Positions 1 to 5,752 of a DNA stretch of 8,112 nt are shown in pieces. The notes beneath the pieces were generated by a model, which did no database searches, was not told the DNA's origin, and saw only the letters and a program-made list of their open reading frames with translations. This DNA comes from JAXGTD01 sp040775095 (GTDB lineage: Bacteria > Pseudomonadota > Gammaproteobacteria > Chromatiales > Chromatiaceae): assembly GCA_040775095.1 (NCBI GenBank), contig JAXGTD010000163.1:1-8112 (forward strand), in the 5' to 3' direction. Each line of letters opens with the position of its first letter. Position 1 is the first letter of the stretch. Made by a program: the position numbers and the translations under genes.

Positions 1-4
1 AAGC

Positions 5-55
5 GTCCGGGAGACCCTAGGGAAACGCCGATCTACAGCGTTTCCCGTCCGGGAC
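5..55. repeat. 9-bp inverted repeat flanked by 8-bp direct repeats
   Basis: GGGAAACGC at 20-28 and GCGTTTCCC at 38-46 are perfect reverse complements around a 9-base spacer, so either strand can form a strong hairpin. The octamer GTCCGGGA occurs just outside on both sides, at 5-12 and 47-54. No T-run follows the stem on either strand, so a classic intrinsic terminator is not shown. The element lies about 110 bases beyond the stop of the minus-strand membrane protein gene. It could be a factor-assisted terminator, a REP-like extragenic repeat or an operator for a gene outside the window. Nothing else recognisable is seen in 1-157. Confidence 0.5.
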
Positions 56-157
56 ACGGATGGCCCGGCATCTTCGAGCGCCGCAAGCGCATGAAAATGC
101 AGCACCTCGCGAGTCACGGTGGCCGCGTGGCCCCGCCACTCCCACGACCGACAGGAA

Positions 158-838
158 TCAGCCCAGGAACAACTGCCACAAGGCAAACAGCCCGAAGCCC
201 GGTACCAGCGCGCCGGCGACATGCCGCATCCAGATCTGCTCGGAAAAGCGTGCCGCCGCGCCCGCGAGCAGACCGATCCCGAGCAGATTGGGCAGGGTGC
301 CGAGGCCGAAGGCCAACATCAGCGCGGCGCCCTGGAGCGGTCCGCCCGAGGAGACCGCCCAGATCAGCACGCTGTAAACCAGGCCGCATGGCAGCCAGGC
401 CCAGACCAGACCGACACCCAGCGCCTGCCACCCGTTGCGGATCGGCAGCAGCCGTCGTCCAAGGGGCTCGATGCGTCGCCAGAGCACCGCGCCGATGCGC
501 TCCAGGCGCACCAGCCCCCGCCACCAGCCCCCCAGATAGAGCCCGAGCAGGATCATGAACACCGCGGCAATACCATAGAGCACGCGTTGCGCCAGGTGCA
601 GCGGCAGGAACTGGATCGCGACAACGCCAAGCGCGCCCATCAGCGCACCCGCCAGGGTATAGCCGGCGATGCGCCCGAGGTTGTAGCCCAGCTGCAACGG
701 CAACTGCGTGGCCAGGCGTGCGCGTCGCGATGCCGGCAGACCGGCGGTCAGGGTCGCGACGATACCCCCACACATGCCAACGCAATGGATACCGCCGAGC
801 AGTCCGACGAGAAATGCAGCAATCAACGAGGTTTCCAA
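158..838 (-). CDS. TauE/SafE-type (DsbD_2-like) integral membrane protein
   Basis: Predicted 226-residue polytopic inner-membrane protein with about six hydrophobic segments. Residues 18-25 read HCVGMCGG at the end of the first segment. Residues 148-155 read WLPCGLVY in a later one, and a GLGTLPN motif follows. These Cys-bearing motifs are typical of the family annotated as sulfite exporter TauE/SafE or urease-accessory/cytochrome-biogenesis transmembrane protein (DsbD_2-like). In many proteobacteria that family sits beside cbb3 oxidase assembly and copper genes. A metal-handling or thiol-redox role is therefore plausible but inferred, because no such neighbour is visible here. The start is taken as TTG at 838 because GGAG lies 6 bases upstream and the first membrane segment begins within a few residues. 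The frame stays open further upstream but encodes an Arg/Pro-rich, non-family stretch reaching into the divergent pyrE. The substrate is unknown. Confidence 0.85.
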   Translation of the reverse strand: METSLIAAFLVGLLGGIHCVGMCGGIVATLTAGLPASRRARLATQLPLQLGYNLGRIAGYTLAGALMGALGVVAIQFLPLHLAQRVLYGIAAVFMILLGLYLGGWWRGLVRLERIGAVLWRRIEPLGRRLLPIRNGWQALGVGLVWAWLPCGLVYSVLIWAVSSGGPLQGAALMLAFGLGTLPNLLGIGLLAGAAARFSEQIWMRHVAGALVPGFGLFALWQLFLG

Positions 839-980
839 ACTTCTCTCCCGCGGACAGAGACTGAAACGATTGGCGCCGCGGCGCCGAGGGCGGTTCACGG
901 GCCTTGCTACCGGGGCCCCTCGGAGCGGCCCGGCGATGTGTATCATAACCGGGCGATTCACTGATCCAGAGGGCCTGTCC
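839..980. promoter_or_regulatory. Divergent intergenic region between membrane protein gene and pyrE
   Basis: This 142-base gap must hold the promoters for both divergent genes. It contains a perfect 14-bp palindrome, GGCGCCGCGGCGCC, at 872-885, and the 8-bp palindrome GGGGCCCC at 912-919. TATCAT at 941-946 is the best -10-like hexamer for pyrE, in the only AT-richer patch, but no convincing -35 box lies at the right distance. A purine-rich AGAGGG at about 968-973, 7 bases before the pyrE ATG, serves as its ribosome binding site. That the gap is regulatory is inferred from gene orientation. The individual promoter elements are weakly supported. Confidence 0.4.
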
Positions 981-1637
981 ATGCAGACATTCCAGCGCGA
1001 TTTCCTCCGCTTCGCGATCGACAGCGGCGTCCTGCGCTTTGGTTCCTTCACGCTCAAGTCAGGCCGCACGAGCCCCTATTTTTTCAACGCGGGGCTGTTC
1101 GACAGCGGCGCGGCGCTGTCGCGGCTGGGCCGATTCTATGCCGAGGCCATCGTTGCGTCGGGCATCGGCTTCGACCTACTCTACGGCCCCGCCTACAAGG
1201 GCATCCCGCTGGCCGCGGCGACGGCCATCGCCCTGGCCGAGCAACACGGTCGGGACATACCCTACGCCTTCAATCGCAAGGAGGCGAAGGACCACGGGGA
1301 GGGCGGAAGCATCGTCGGGCGTCCACTCGCCGGTGATGTGCTGATCATCGACGATGTGATCACCGCCGGGACCTCGGTGCGCGAGTCCGTCGAGATCATC
1401 ATCGCCGCCGGCGCCAGGCCCCGTGGTGTCGCCATCGCGCTGGACCGGCGCGAGGCCGGCCGCGGCGCCCGCTCGGCCGTCGAGGAGGTACGCGAGCGCT
1501 TTGGCATACCGGTGGTCAGTATCGTCACCGTCGATGAGCTGATCGCCTTTCTGGCCGAGGACGGCGGCAACGCCGCTATCCTGGGCGCGCTGCAATCCTA
1601 TCGTGCCGAGGTCGGCGCGGGCCGGGCGGATCTGTAG
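981..1637 (+). CDS. pyrE: Orotate phosphoribosyltransferase
   Basis: Cytoplasmic enzyme of de novo pyrimidine synthesis. It joins orotate to PRPP to give orotidine 5'-phosphate and pyrophosphate. The 218-residue product is close to the usual bacterial length of about 213. Residues 25-36 hold the LKSGRTSPYFFN motif with Lys26. Residues 99-109 form the flexible catalytic loop (RKEAKDHGEGG, with Arg99, Lys100, Lys103 and His105). Residues 122-135 are the PRPP-binding signature IIDDVITAGTSVRE. The ATG at 981 is chosen because it gives the family's usual N-terminus and has AGAGGG 7 bases upstream. The frame is open further upstream, but that part has no family resemblance. It is divergent from the membrane protein gene and is followed 63 bases later by the DUF4124 gene, with a hairpin between them. 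No rph or attenuator leader is seen upstream. Confidence 0.97.
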   Translation: MQTFQRDFLRFAIDSGVLRFGSFTLKSGRTSPYFFNAGLFDSGAALSRLGRFYAEAIVASGIGFDLLYGPAYKGIPLAAATAIALAEQHGRDIPYAFNRKEAKDHGEGGSIVGRPLAGDVLIIDDVITAGTSVRESVEIIIAAGARPRGVAIALDRREAGRGARSAVEEVRERFGIPVVSIVTVDELIAFLAEDGGNAAILGALQSYRAEVGAGRADL

Positions 1638-1641
1638 AGAT

Positions 1642-1670
1642 TCGCGAAAACGCGACCGGTCAGCGACCGG
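1642..1670 (+). terminator. Tandem hairpins after pyrE, possible terminator
   Basis: Two small perfect hairpins follow the pyrE stop. TCGCG/CGCGA closes an AAAA loop at 1642-1655. CCGGTC/GACCGG closes an AGC loop at 1656-1670. No T-run follows, so termination may be partial or factor-dependent, and the downstream DUF4124 gene could still receive pyrE transcripts. The pairing is seen directly. The terminator role is inferred. Confidence 0.35.
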
Positions 1671-1700
1671 CTCGGACAGACAGATGAGGGTCCAGGACAG

Positions 1701-2759
1701 GTGTGGTTCAGAGCGATGAAGGGTGATGCCGTCGATCGGCAATGTGGATTCGCGCCGAGACGATGGCGCCACCGGGCGACGCGATGCGCCTTTCTGGGGT
1801 TGCTGTTGGCCGTCGGGTCGGCGCCGGCGTTGGCGCAGCGGCTCTACCGCTGGGTCGACGATCAGGGGGCGGTCCACTACACGGACAGCATGCCGCCGGA
1901 GCAGGCCGAGAAGGGGCATACCGAGCTCTCCGGTGGGGGTGTGCGCATCCGTGAGGTCCCGGCCGCCAAGACGGCCGAGGAGATCGAGCGTGAGCGCGAG
2001 GCCGCGCGAGAGCGCGAGCAGCAGGCGCGGCTGACCGCGCAGCAGCAGGCCGCCGATGAGGAGCTGCTCCAGCGCTACCGCTCGGCCGACGACCTCATCA
2101 TGGCGCGCGACGGCAAGCTCAATGCCATCGACGTCGCGGTCCAGATCGCCAAGGGCCGGGTGCGCCGCCTGCAGGACCGCCTTGCGGCGCAGCGGGCGCA
2201 GGCCGCCGAGCGAGCCGGGGCTGGCGAGCCGATCGATCCCGAGGCCGCCCAGGACATCGCCCAGCGTGAGGCCGCATTGGCCGAGACCCTGGCCATGATC
2301 CTCGAGCGTGACGAGCAGAAGCGAGCGCTCTGGCGGGAGTCTGCTCGCGATCTGGAGCGCTTTCGGCAGTTGAAGCAGACCACTGGGGCCGTGGCACCGA
2401 TCGACGGGGCTGGCAATTGGACCGACATCGAGCGCGTTGTGCGCTGCGATGGCCAGAGGGAATGCGATCTGCTCTGGTCGTTGGCCGTCGACTACGTCGG
2501 GCAACATGCCACGCTGGCGCTCGAGCACCGCGACGCGAACCTCGTCATGACCGCCGCGCCCCGGCACGGCGACGACATCAGCCTCACCCTCTCGCGCATC
2601 TGGAGCGATGACGGCGGGCGCGCGTCGATCTTTCTCGACACCCAGTGCGAGAGCTATAACGCTGGCGCCAGCGCCTGCCGCACCGAGGCGCGCACTGGCG
2701 TGCTGGCGGGATTCAAGGCGGCCCTGGAATCGGCGCCGAGCGACCCGAACCCGCGCTGA
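1701..2759 (+). CDS. DUF4124 domain-containing exported coiled-coil protein
   Basis: Protein of unknown function, 352 residues from GTG at 1701 or 347 from ATG at 1716. Neither start has a strong ribosome binding site. A Sec signal peptide is clear: an Arg-rich n-region, a hydrophobic core at about residues 30-40, and an APALA cleavage motif ending at residue 45. The mature protein opens with the DUF4124 signature QRLYRWVDDQGAVHYTD, common in gammaproteobacterial envelope proteins. Residues about 92-225 are very rich in Glu, Arg, Ala and Gln and should form a long coiled coil. The C-terminal part, about 236-345, looks globular, is not recognised by me, and has four cysteines (249, 255, 316, 327) that could form disulfides in the periplasm. 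It converges on argB with 91 bases between the stops. No lipobox is seen. A structural or envelope-associated role is only a guess. Confidence 0.88.
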   Translation: MWFRAMKGDAVDRQCGFAPRRWRHRATRCAFLGLLLAVGSAPALAQRLYRWVDDQGAVHYTDSMPPEQAEKGHTELSGGGVRIREVPAAKTAEEIEREREAAREREQQARLTAQQQAADEELLQRYRSADDLIMARDGKLNAIDVAVQIAKGRVRRLQDRLAAQRAQAAERAGAGEPIDPEAAQDIAQREAALAETLAMILERDEQKRALWRESARDLERFRQLKQTTGAVAPIDGAGNWTDIERVVRCDGQRECDLLWSLAVDYVGQHATLALEHRDANLVMTAAPRHGDDISLTLSRIWSDDGGRASIFLDTQCESYNAGASACRTEARTGVLAGFKAALESAPSDPNPR

Positions 2760-2850
2760 TCCAGACGCGGGACGGGCGTGTCGGGGGGCGCGACCCGTGC
2801 CCTGGCGGGCCCGCGCGGGATCGCCCCCTCGGCCTGGGGTCAGCGTTCGA

Positions 2851-3747
2851 TCAGCGCCGGCGGATCAGCGTTCCGACGCCCTCGTCGGTGAACAGATCCA
2901 TCATCACCGCATGTTCGATCCGGCCATCGAGGATGTGCGCCGCCCGCACCCCCATCTGGACCGCCTCCACCGCGCAGCGCACCTTCGGCAGCATACCGCC
3001 CTTGATGACCCCGTCGCGGATCAGCGCATCCACCCTGGCGACCTCCAGGTCGCGGATCAGCGCCCCATCGGCATCGAGCAGGCCCGGGGTATTGGTCAGC
3101 AGGATCAGCTTCTCGGCGTTCAGGACCTCGGCCATCTTGCCGGCGACCAGGTCGGCGTTGATGTTGTAGGAGAAGCCGTCCCGTCCAACGCCGATCGGCG
3201 CGACCACGGGGATGAAATTCCCGCCCACCAGCATATCGACCACGCCCGCGTCGATGCTCTCGACCTCGCCGACGTGGCCGATGTCGATGATCTCCGGCTC
3301 GTTGAGCTCGGGCGCGTCGCGGCGCAACAGCATCTTGCGCGCCCGGATCAGATCGCCATCCTTTCCGGTCAGTCCCACCGCGGAGCCGCCGTGGCGGTTG
3401 ATCAGGTTGACGATCTCCTTGTTCACCAGGCCGCCGAGGACCATCTCCACGACATCCATGGTCTCACTGTCGGTGACCCGCATCCCCTGCACGAACTCGC
3501 TGGCCTTGCCCAGGCGTTGAAGCAGCTCGCCGATCTGTGGGCCGCCGCCATGAACCACCACGGGATTGATGCCGACGAGCTTCATCAACACCACATCGCG
3601 GGCGAATCCTTCCTTCAGCCGTTGCTCGACCATGGCGTTTCCGCCGTACTTGATCACCATGGTCTTGCCGGTGAAACGGCGGATATAGGGCAACGCCTCG
3701 ATCAGGACGCGGGCAATGTTGCGTGCGCGTTCAGCCGGTAGTGACAT
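2851..3747 (-). CDS. argB: Acetylglutamate kinase
   Basis: Cytoplasmic amino-acid kinase that phosphorylates N-acetyl-L-glutamate with ATP, the second step of arginine synthesis. In the 298-residue product, Lys33 lies in IKYGGNAM, VHGGGPQIG is at 65-73, Arg90 follows in GMRVTD, NINADLVAG is at 195-203, and GGMLPKV with Lys255 is near the ATP site. The extra N-terminal helix (residues 1-25) and the C-terminal FTDEGVGTLI (286-295) match the longer, hexameric, arginine-inhibited form known from Pseudomonas and Thermotoga rather than the 258-residue E. coli form. Feedback inhibition by arginine is therefore likely, by family. The ATG at 3747 has an excellent AGGGGAG 5 bases upstream. It is the last gene of the minus-strand run, 155 bases after algC, and may have its own promoter. 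Confidence 0.97.
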   Translation of the reverse strand: MSLPAERARNIARVLIEALPYIRRFTGKTMVIKYGGNAMVEQRLKEGFARDVVLMKLVGINPVVVHGGGPQIGELLQRLGKASEFVQGMRVTDSETMDVVEMVLGGLVNKEIVNLINRHGGSAVGLTGKDGDLIRARKMLLRRDAPELNEPEIIDIGHVGEVESIDAGVVDMLVGGNFIPVVAPIGVGRDGFSYNINADLVAGKMAEVLNAEKLILLTNTPGLLDADGALIRDLEVARVDALIRDGVIKGGMLPKVRCAVEAVQMGVRAAHILDGRIEHAVMMDLFTDEGVGTLIRRR

Positions 3748-3752
3748 GATTT

Positions 3753-3759
3753 CTCCCCT
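3753..3759 (-). promoter_or_regulatory. Strong ribosome binding site of argB
   Basis: The minus strand reads AGGGGAG 5 bases before the ATG at 3747, close to a perfect Shine-Dalgarno match. It fixes the argB start and shows that argB is translated independently of algC, whose stop lies about 150 bases upstream. Most other starts in this block have weaker sites. Confidence 0.75.
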
Positions 3760-3823
3760 TTAGGCCCGGTCTGGACCCCAAAACAGTCGTATCAGATGGA
3801 TTCGCAATGGTCGCGTTCGTCGA

Positions 3824-3843
3824 TTGCCGCGCGTCCCCGGCAA
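3824..3843 (-). repeat. Inverted repeat in the algC-argB gap
   Basis: TTGCCG (3824-3829) and CGGCAA (3838-3843) are perfect reverse complements around an 8-base spacer, about 60 bases after the algC stop and 77 bases before the argB start in the direction of transcription. No T-run follows, so a simple terminator is not demonstrated. It could reduce readthrough into argB, stabilise the 3' end of the upstream message, or be chance in GC-rich DNA. The rest of the 3748-3902 gap shows the argB ribosome binding site but no clear promoter hexamers. Confidence 0.3.
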
Positions 3844-3902
3844 GAGGGCCTGCCCCGCGGCGGCCGATGTGCCAGACCCCGCGCGCGATCCCGGTCACGC
3901 AA

Positions 3903-5294
3903 TCAAAACGGGAGCCTCAGCCCCGGCGCGGCCTGGCGCATGATGTCTCGAAACAGGTCCTGGACCCGGTCGAGCGATGCCGCGTCGTCTGCCTCGAAGC
4001 GGAACACCAGCCCGGGCTGTGTGTTGGACGCGCGCACCAGGCCCCAGCCGCTCGGAATCTCCGCGCGCAGCCCGTCGATGGTGACGACCCCGACATCGTC
4101 GAGGCGGCCGGCGATGTCCAGGACCGCCTGCATGGCCTTGGTGGTCTGTCGCGGCGAGAGTGGCGCGAAGAGCTCGGGGGTGCTCATGCTCGCGGGCAGG
4201 TCGTCGACGACCTCGGCGCTCGGGCGCGGATCCCGCGCCAGCATCTCGATCAGCCGGGCACCGGCATAGAGTGCATCGTCGAAGCCGTTCCAGCGATCAC
4301 CGAACAGGATATGACCGCTGAGCTCGCCGGCCAGCAGCGCACCGTGCTCGCGCATGGCGTGCTTCAGAAACGAGTGCCCGGATCGCGACATCACCGGACG
4401 GCCGCCATGGCGCTGGATCTCGGCGCCGAGATGCCGACTGCACTTGACGTCGAAGATCACGTCGCGGCCAGGCTGGTGTTTCAGCAGGTCGGCGGCGAGC
4501 AGCATCAGCACACGGTCGATGGCCACGAACCGGCCGCGCGAATCGACCACCCCGAGACGATCCCCGTCGCCGTCGAAGCCGAGGCCGAGGTCGGCGTCCC
4601 GCGCAACCACGGCCGCGGCGAGCCGATCCAGGCTGCTCGGCCGCGCCGGGTCCGGGACGCGCTGCTCGCAGGCCATCGCCGCGATGTCGCAGTCGAGCTC
4701 GGCTACCTTGCAACCCAACGCGCGATAGAGACCCGGTGCCAGCCCCACGGCCGTCCCCCCGCCGCAGTCCACGACGATCCGCATCTCACGGGCGACGTGG
4801 ACGTCCTGCACGAGCGCCGCGACATAGTCATCGACCGCCTCCGTGGGCGTCGTCCGGCCGCTGCCGCTGGTAAATCGTCCCTCGCTGATGCGCCGTCGCA
4901 GATCGGCGATCTGCTCGGTGGTGGCGGACTGCCCGGCCAGCACCAGCTTCAGGCCGTTGTACTCGATGGGATTGTGGCTCGCGGTCACGATGGCGGCGGA
5001 GGCCCCGGCGCGTCGTGCCGTGGCGAAATAGGCCAGCGGTGTCGGCGCCACACCCAGATCGACGACATCGCATCCACTCGCGCACAGACCCTGGATCAGG
5101 GCCCGGCACAGGGATTGGCCGGACCAGCGATGATCGCGCGCGACGATGAACGTCTGGCTGCCGAGCCCCCGGGCCTCGCTGCCAGCGGCCAGACCAAGCT
5201 GGTGCATCAGGGCCGCGTCGAGCTCGGTGCCGACGATGCCGCGGACATCATAGGCACGAAAGATGGACGGCGGCGCGTGCGCCCCTGGGCACAT
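3903..5294 (-). CDS. algC: Phosphomannomutase/phosphoglucomutase
   Basis: Alpha-D-phosphohexomutase that interconverts the 6- and 1-phosphates of mannose and glucose, feeding GDP-mannose and UDP-glucose type precursors for surface polysaccharides. The 463-residue length equals that of Pseudomonas AlgC. All four family signatures are present. The phosphoserine loop is TASHNP (104-109, catalytic Ser106). The metal site is DGDGDR (241-246). The sugar-specificity loop is GELSGH (323-328). The phosphate-binding loop is RASNTQPG (421-428). Arg18 in YDVRG and Lys116 match known active-site positions. The segment that usually reads NHHPDP appears as EQRVPDP (210-216), a local divergence. The ATG at 5294 shares one base with the dut stop (TAATG), so translation is probably coupled to dut. 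There is no N-terminal membrane extension in this start model. Mannose versus glucose preference cannot be told from sequence. Confidence 0.94.
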   Translation of the reverse strand: MCPGAHAPPSIFRAYDVRGIVGTELDAALMHQLGLAAGSEARGLGSQTFIVARDHRWSGQSLCRALIQGLCASGCDVVDLGVAPTPLAYFATARRAGASAAIVTASHNPIEYNGLKLVLAGQSATTEQIADLRRRISEGRFTSGSGRTTPTEAVDDYVAALVQDVHVAREMRIVVDCGGGTAVGLAPGLYRALGCKVAELDCDIAAMACEQRVPDPARPSSLDRLAAAVVARDADLGLGFDGDGDRLGVVDSRGRFVAIDRVLMLLAADLLKHQPGRDVIFDVKCSRHLGAEIQRHGGRPVMSRSGHSFLKHAMREHGALLAGELSGHILFGDRWNGFDDALYAGARLIEMLARDPRPSAEVVDDLPASMSTPELFAPLSPRQTTKAMQAVLDIAGRLDDVGVVTIDGLRAEIPSGWGLVRASNTQPGLVFRFEADDAASLDRVQDLFRDIMRQAAPGLRLPF

Positions 5295-5752
5295 TACAGG
5301 CGACCGCTGTGACCGAACCCGCCCTCGCCGCGGGATGTCTCGGTAAAGGAGTCGACGATCTCGAGTCGGGCGCGGACTACTGGCACCAGGACCAGTTGCG
5401 CGATGCGTTCGCCGACCTCGAGCCGGAAGGGCATGTCGCCGCGATTCCAGCATGAGAGAAAGAGCTGGCCCTGATAGTCCGAGTCGATCAGACCGACCAG
5501 ATTGCCGAGCACGATGCCGCGTTTGTGGCCCAACCCGGAGCGGGGCAGGATCAGCGCGGCCAGACCGGGGTCTTCGATATGGATCGCCAGTCCGCTCGGC
5601 ACCAGCTCGGTGGTACCCGGCAACAGGGTCATCGAGGCGGGCAGCATGGCGCGCAGGTCGAGCCCTGCCGAGCCCTCGGTCGCGTAATGCGGCAGGGGAT
5701 AATCGCGCCCGAGGCGTTCATCCAGGATCTTAACCTGCAAGGGATAGTCCAT
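5294..5752 (-). CDS. dut: dUTP diphosphatase (dUTPase)
   Basis: Homotrimeric cytoplasmic enzyme that hydrolyses dUTP to dUMP and pyrophosphate, keeping uracil out of DNA and supplying the thymidylate precursor. The 152-residue product matches the usual length of about 151. All five dUTPase motifs are in order: GSAGLDL (27-33), PRSGLG (70-75), GNLVGLIDSDYQG (83-95, catalytic Asp90), GERIAQLV (114-121) and the C-terminal lid RGEGGFGHSG (141-150), which closes over the active site of another subunit. The ATG at 5752 gives the family-like start and has GGAG 4 bases upstream. A TTG at 5764 would add four residues. The gene begins 23 bases inside coaBC and ends overlapping algC by one base, so it is the middle gene of a coupled operon. 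Confidence 0.97.
   Translation of the reverse strand: MDYPLQVKILDERLGRDYPLPHYATEGSAGLDLRAMLPASMTLLPGTTELVPSGLAIHIEDPGLAALILPRSGLGHKRGIVLGNLVGLIDSDYQGQLFLSCWNRGDMPFRLEVGERIAQLVLVPVVRARLEIVDSFTETSRGEGGFGHSGRL

Noticed and set aside
119..964. Long plus-strand open frame antisense to the TauE/SafE-type gene
   Set aside because: Its product is low-complexity (Gln/Arg/Ala/Pro-rich) with no recognisable motif. It lies opposite a well-supported membrane protein gene, as expected for a shadow frame in GC-rich DNA.
1635..1701. Possible readthrough fusion of pyrE (TAG stop) into the DUF4124 frame
   Set aside because: The two genes are in the same frame with no intervening stop, but a cytoplasmic enzyme fused ahead of a Sec signal peptide makes no sense. 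Hairpins in the gap also argue against it.
1176..2567. 463-codon minus-strand open frame spanning pyrE and the DUF4124 gene
   Set aside because: It covers two clear plus-strand genes and the gap between them. Its product shows no domain and looks like reverse-complement coding bias.
2805..2814. GCGGGCCCGC palindrome between the convergent DUF4124 and argB genes as a bidirectional terminator
   Set aside because: It has no loop, no flanking A/T-run and only 10 bp in a very GC-rich gap, so it is not supported as a terminator. The 2760-2850 gap shows nothing clearer.
2608..3741. 377-codon plus-strand open frame antisense to argB
   Set aside because: It overlaps the end of the DUF4124 gene and nearly all of argB. 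It is His/Asp/Gln-rich with no motif, typical of the frame opposite a GC-rich gene.
3807..5312. 501-codon plus-strand open frame antisense to algC
   Set aside because: The minus strand carries all four phosphohexomutase signatures. The antisense product has no family resemblance and no evident ribosome binding site.
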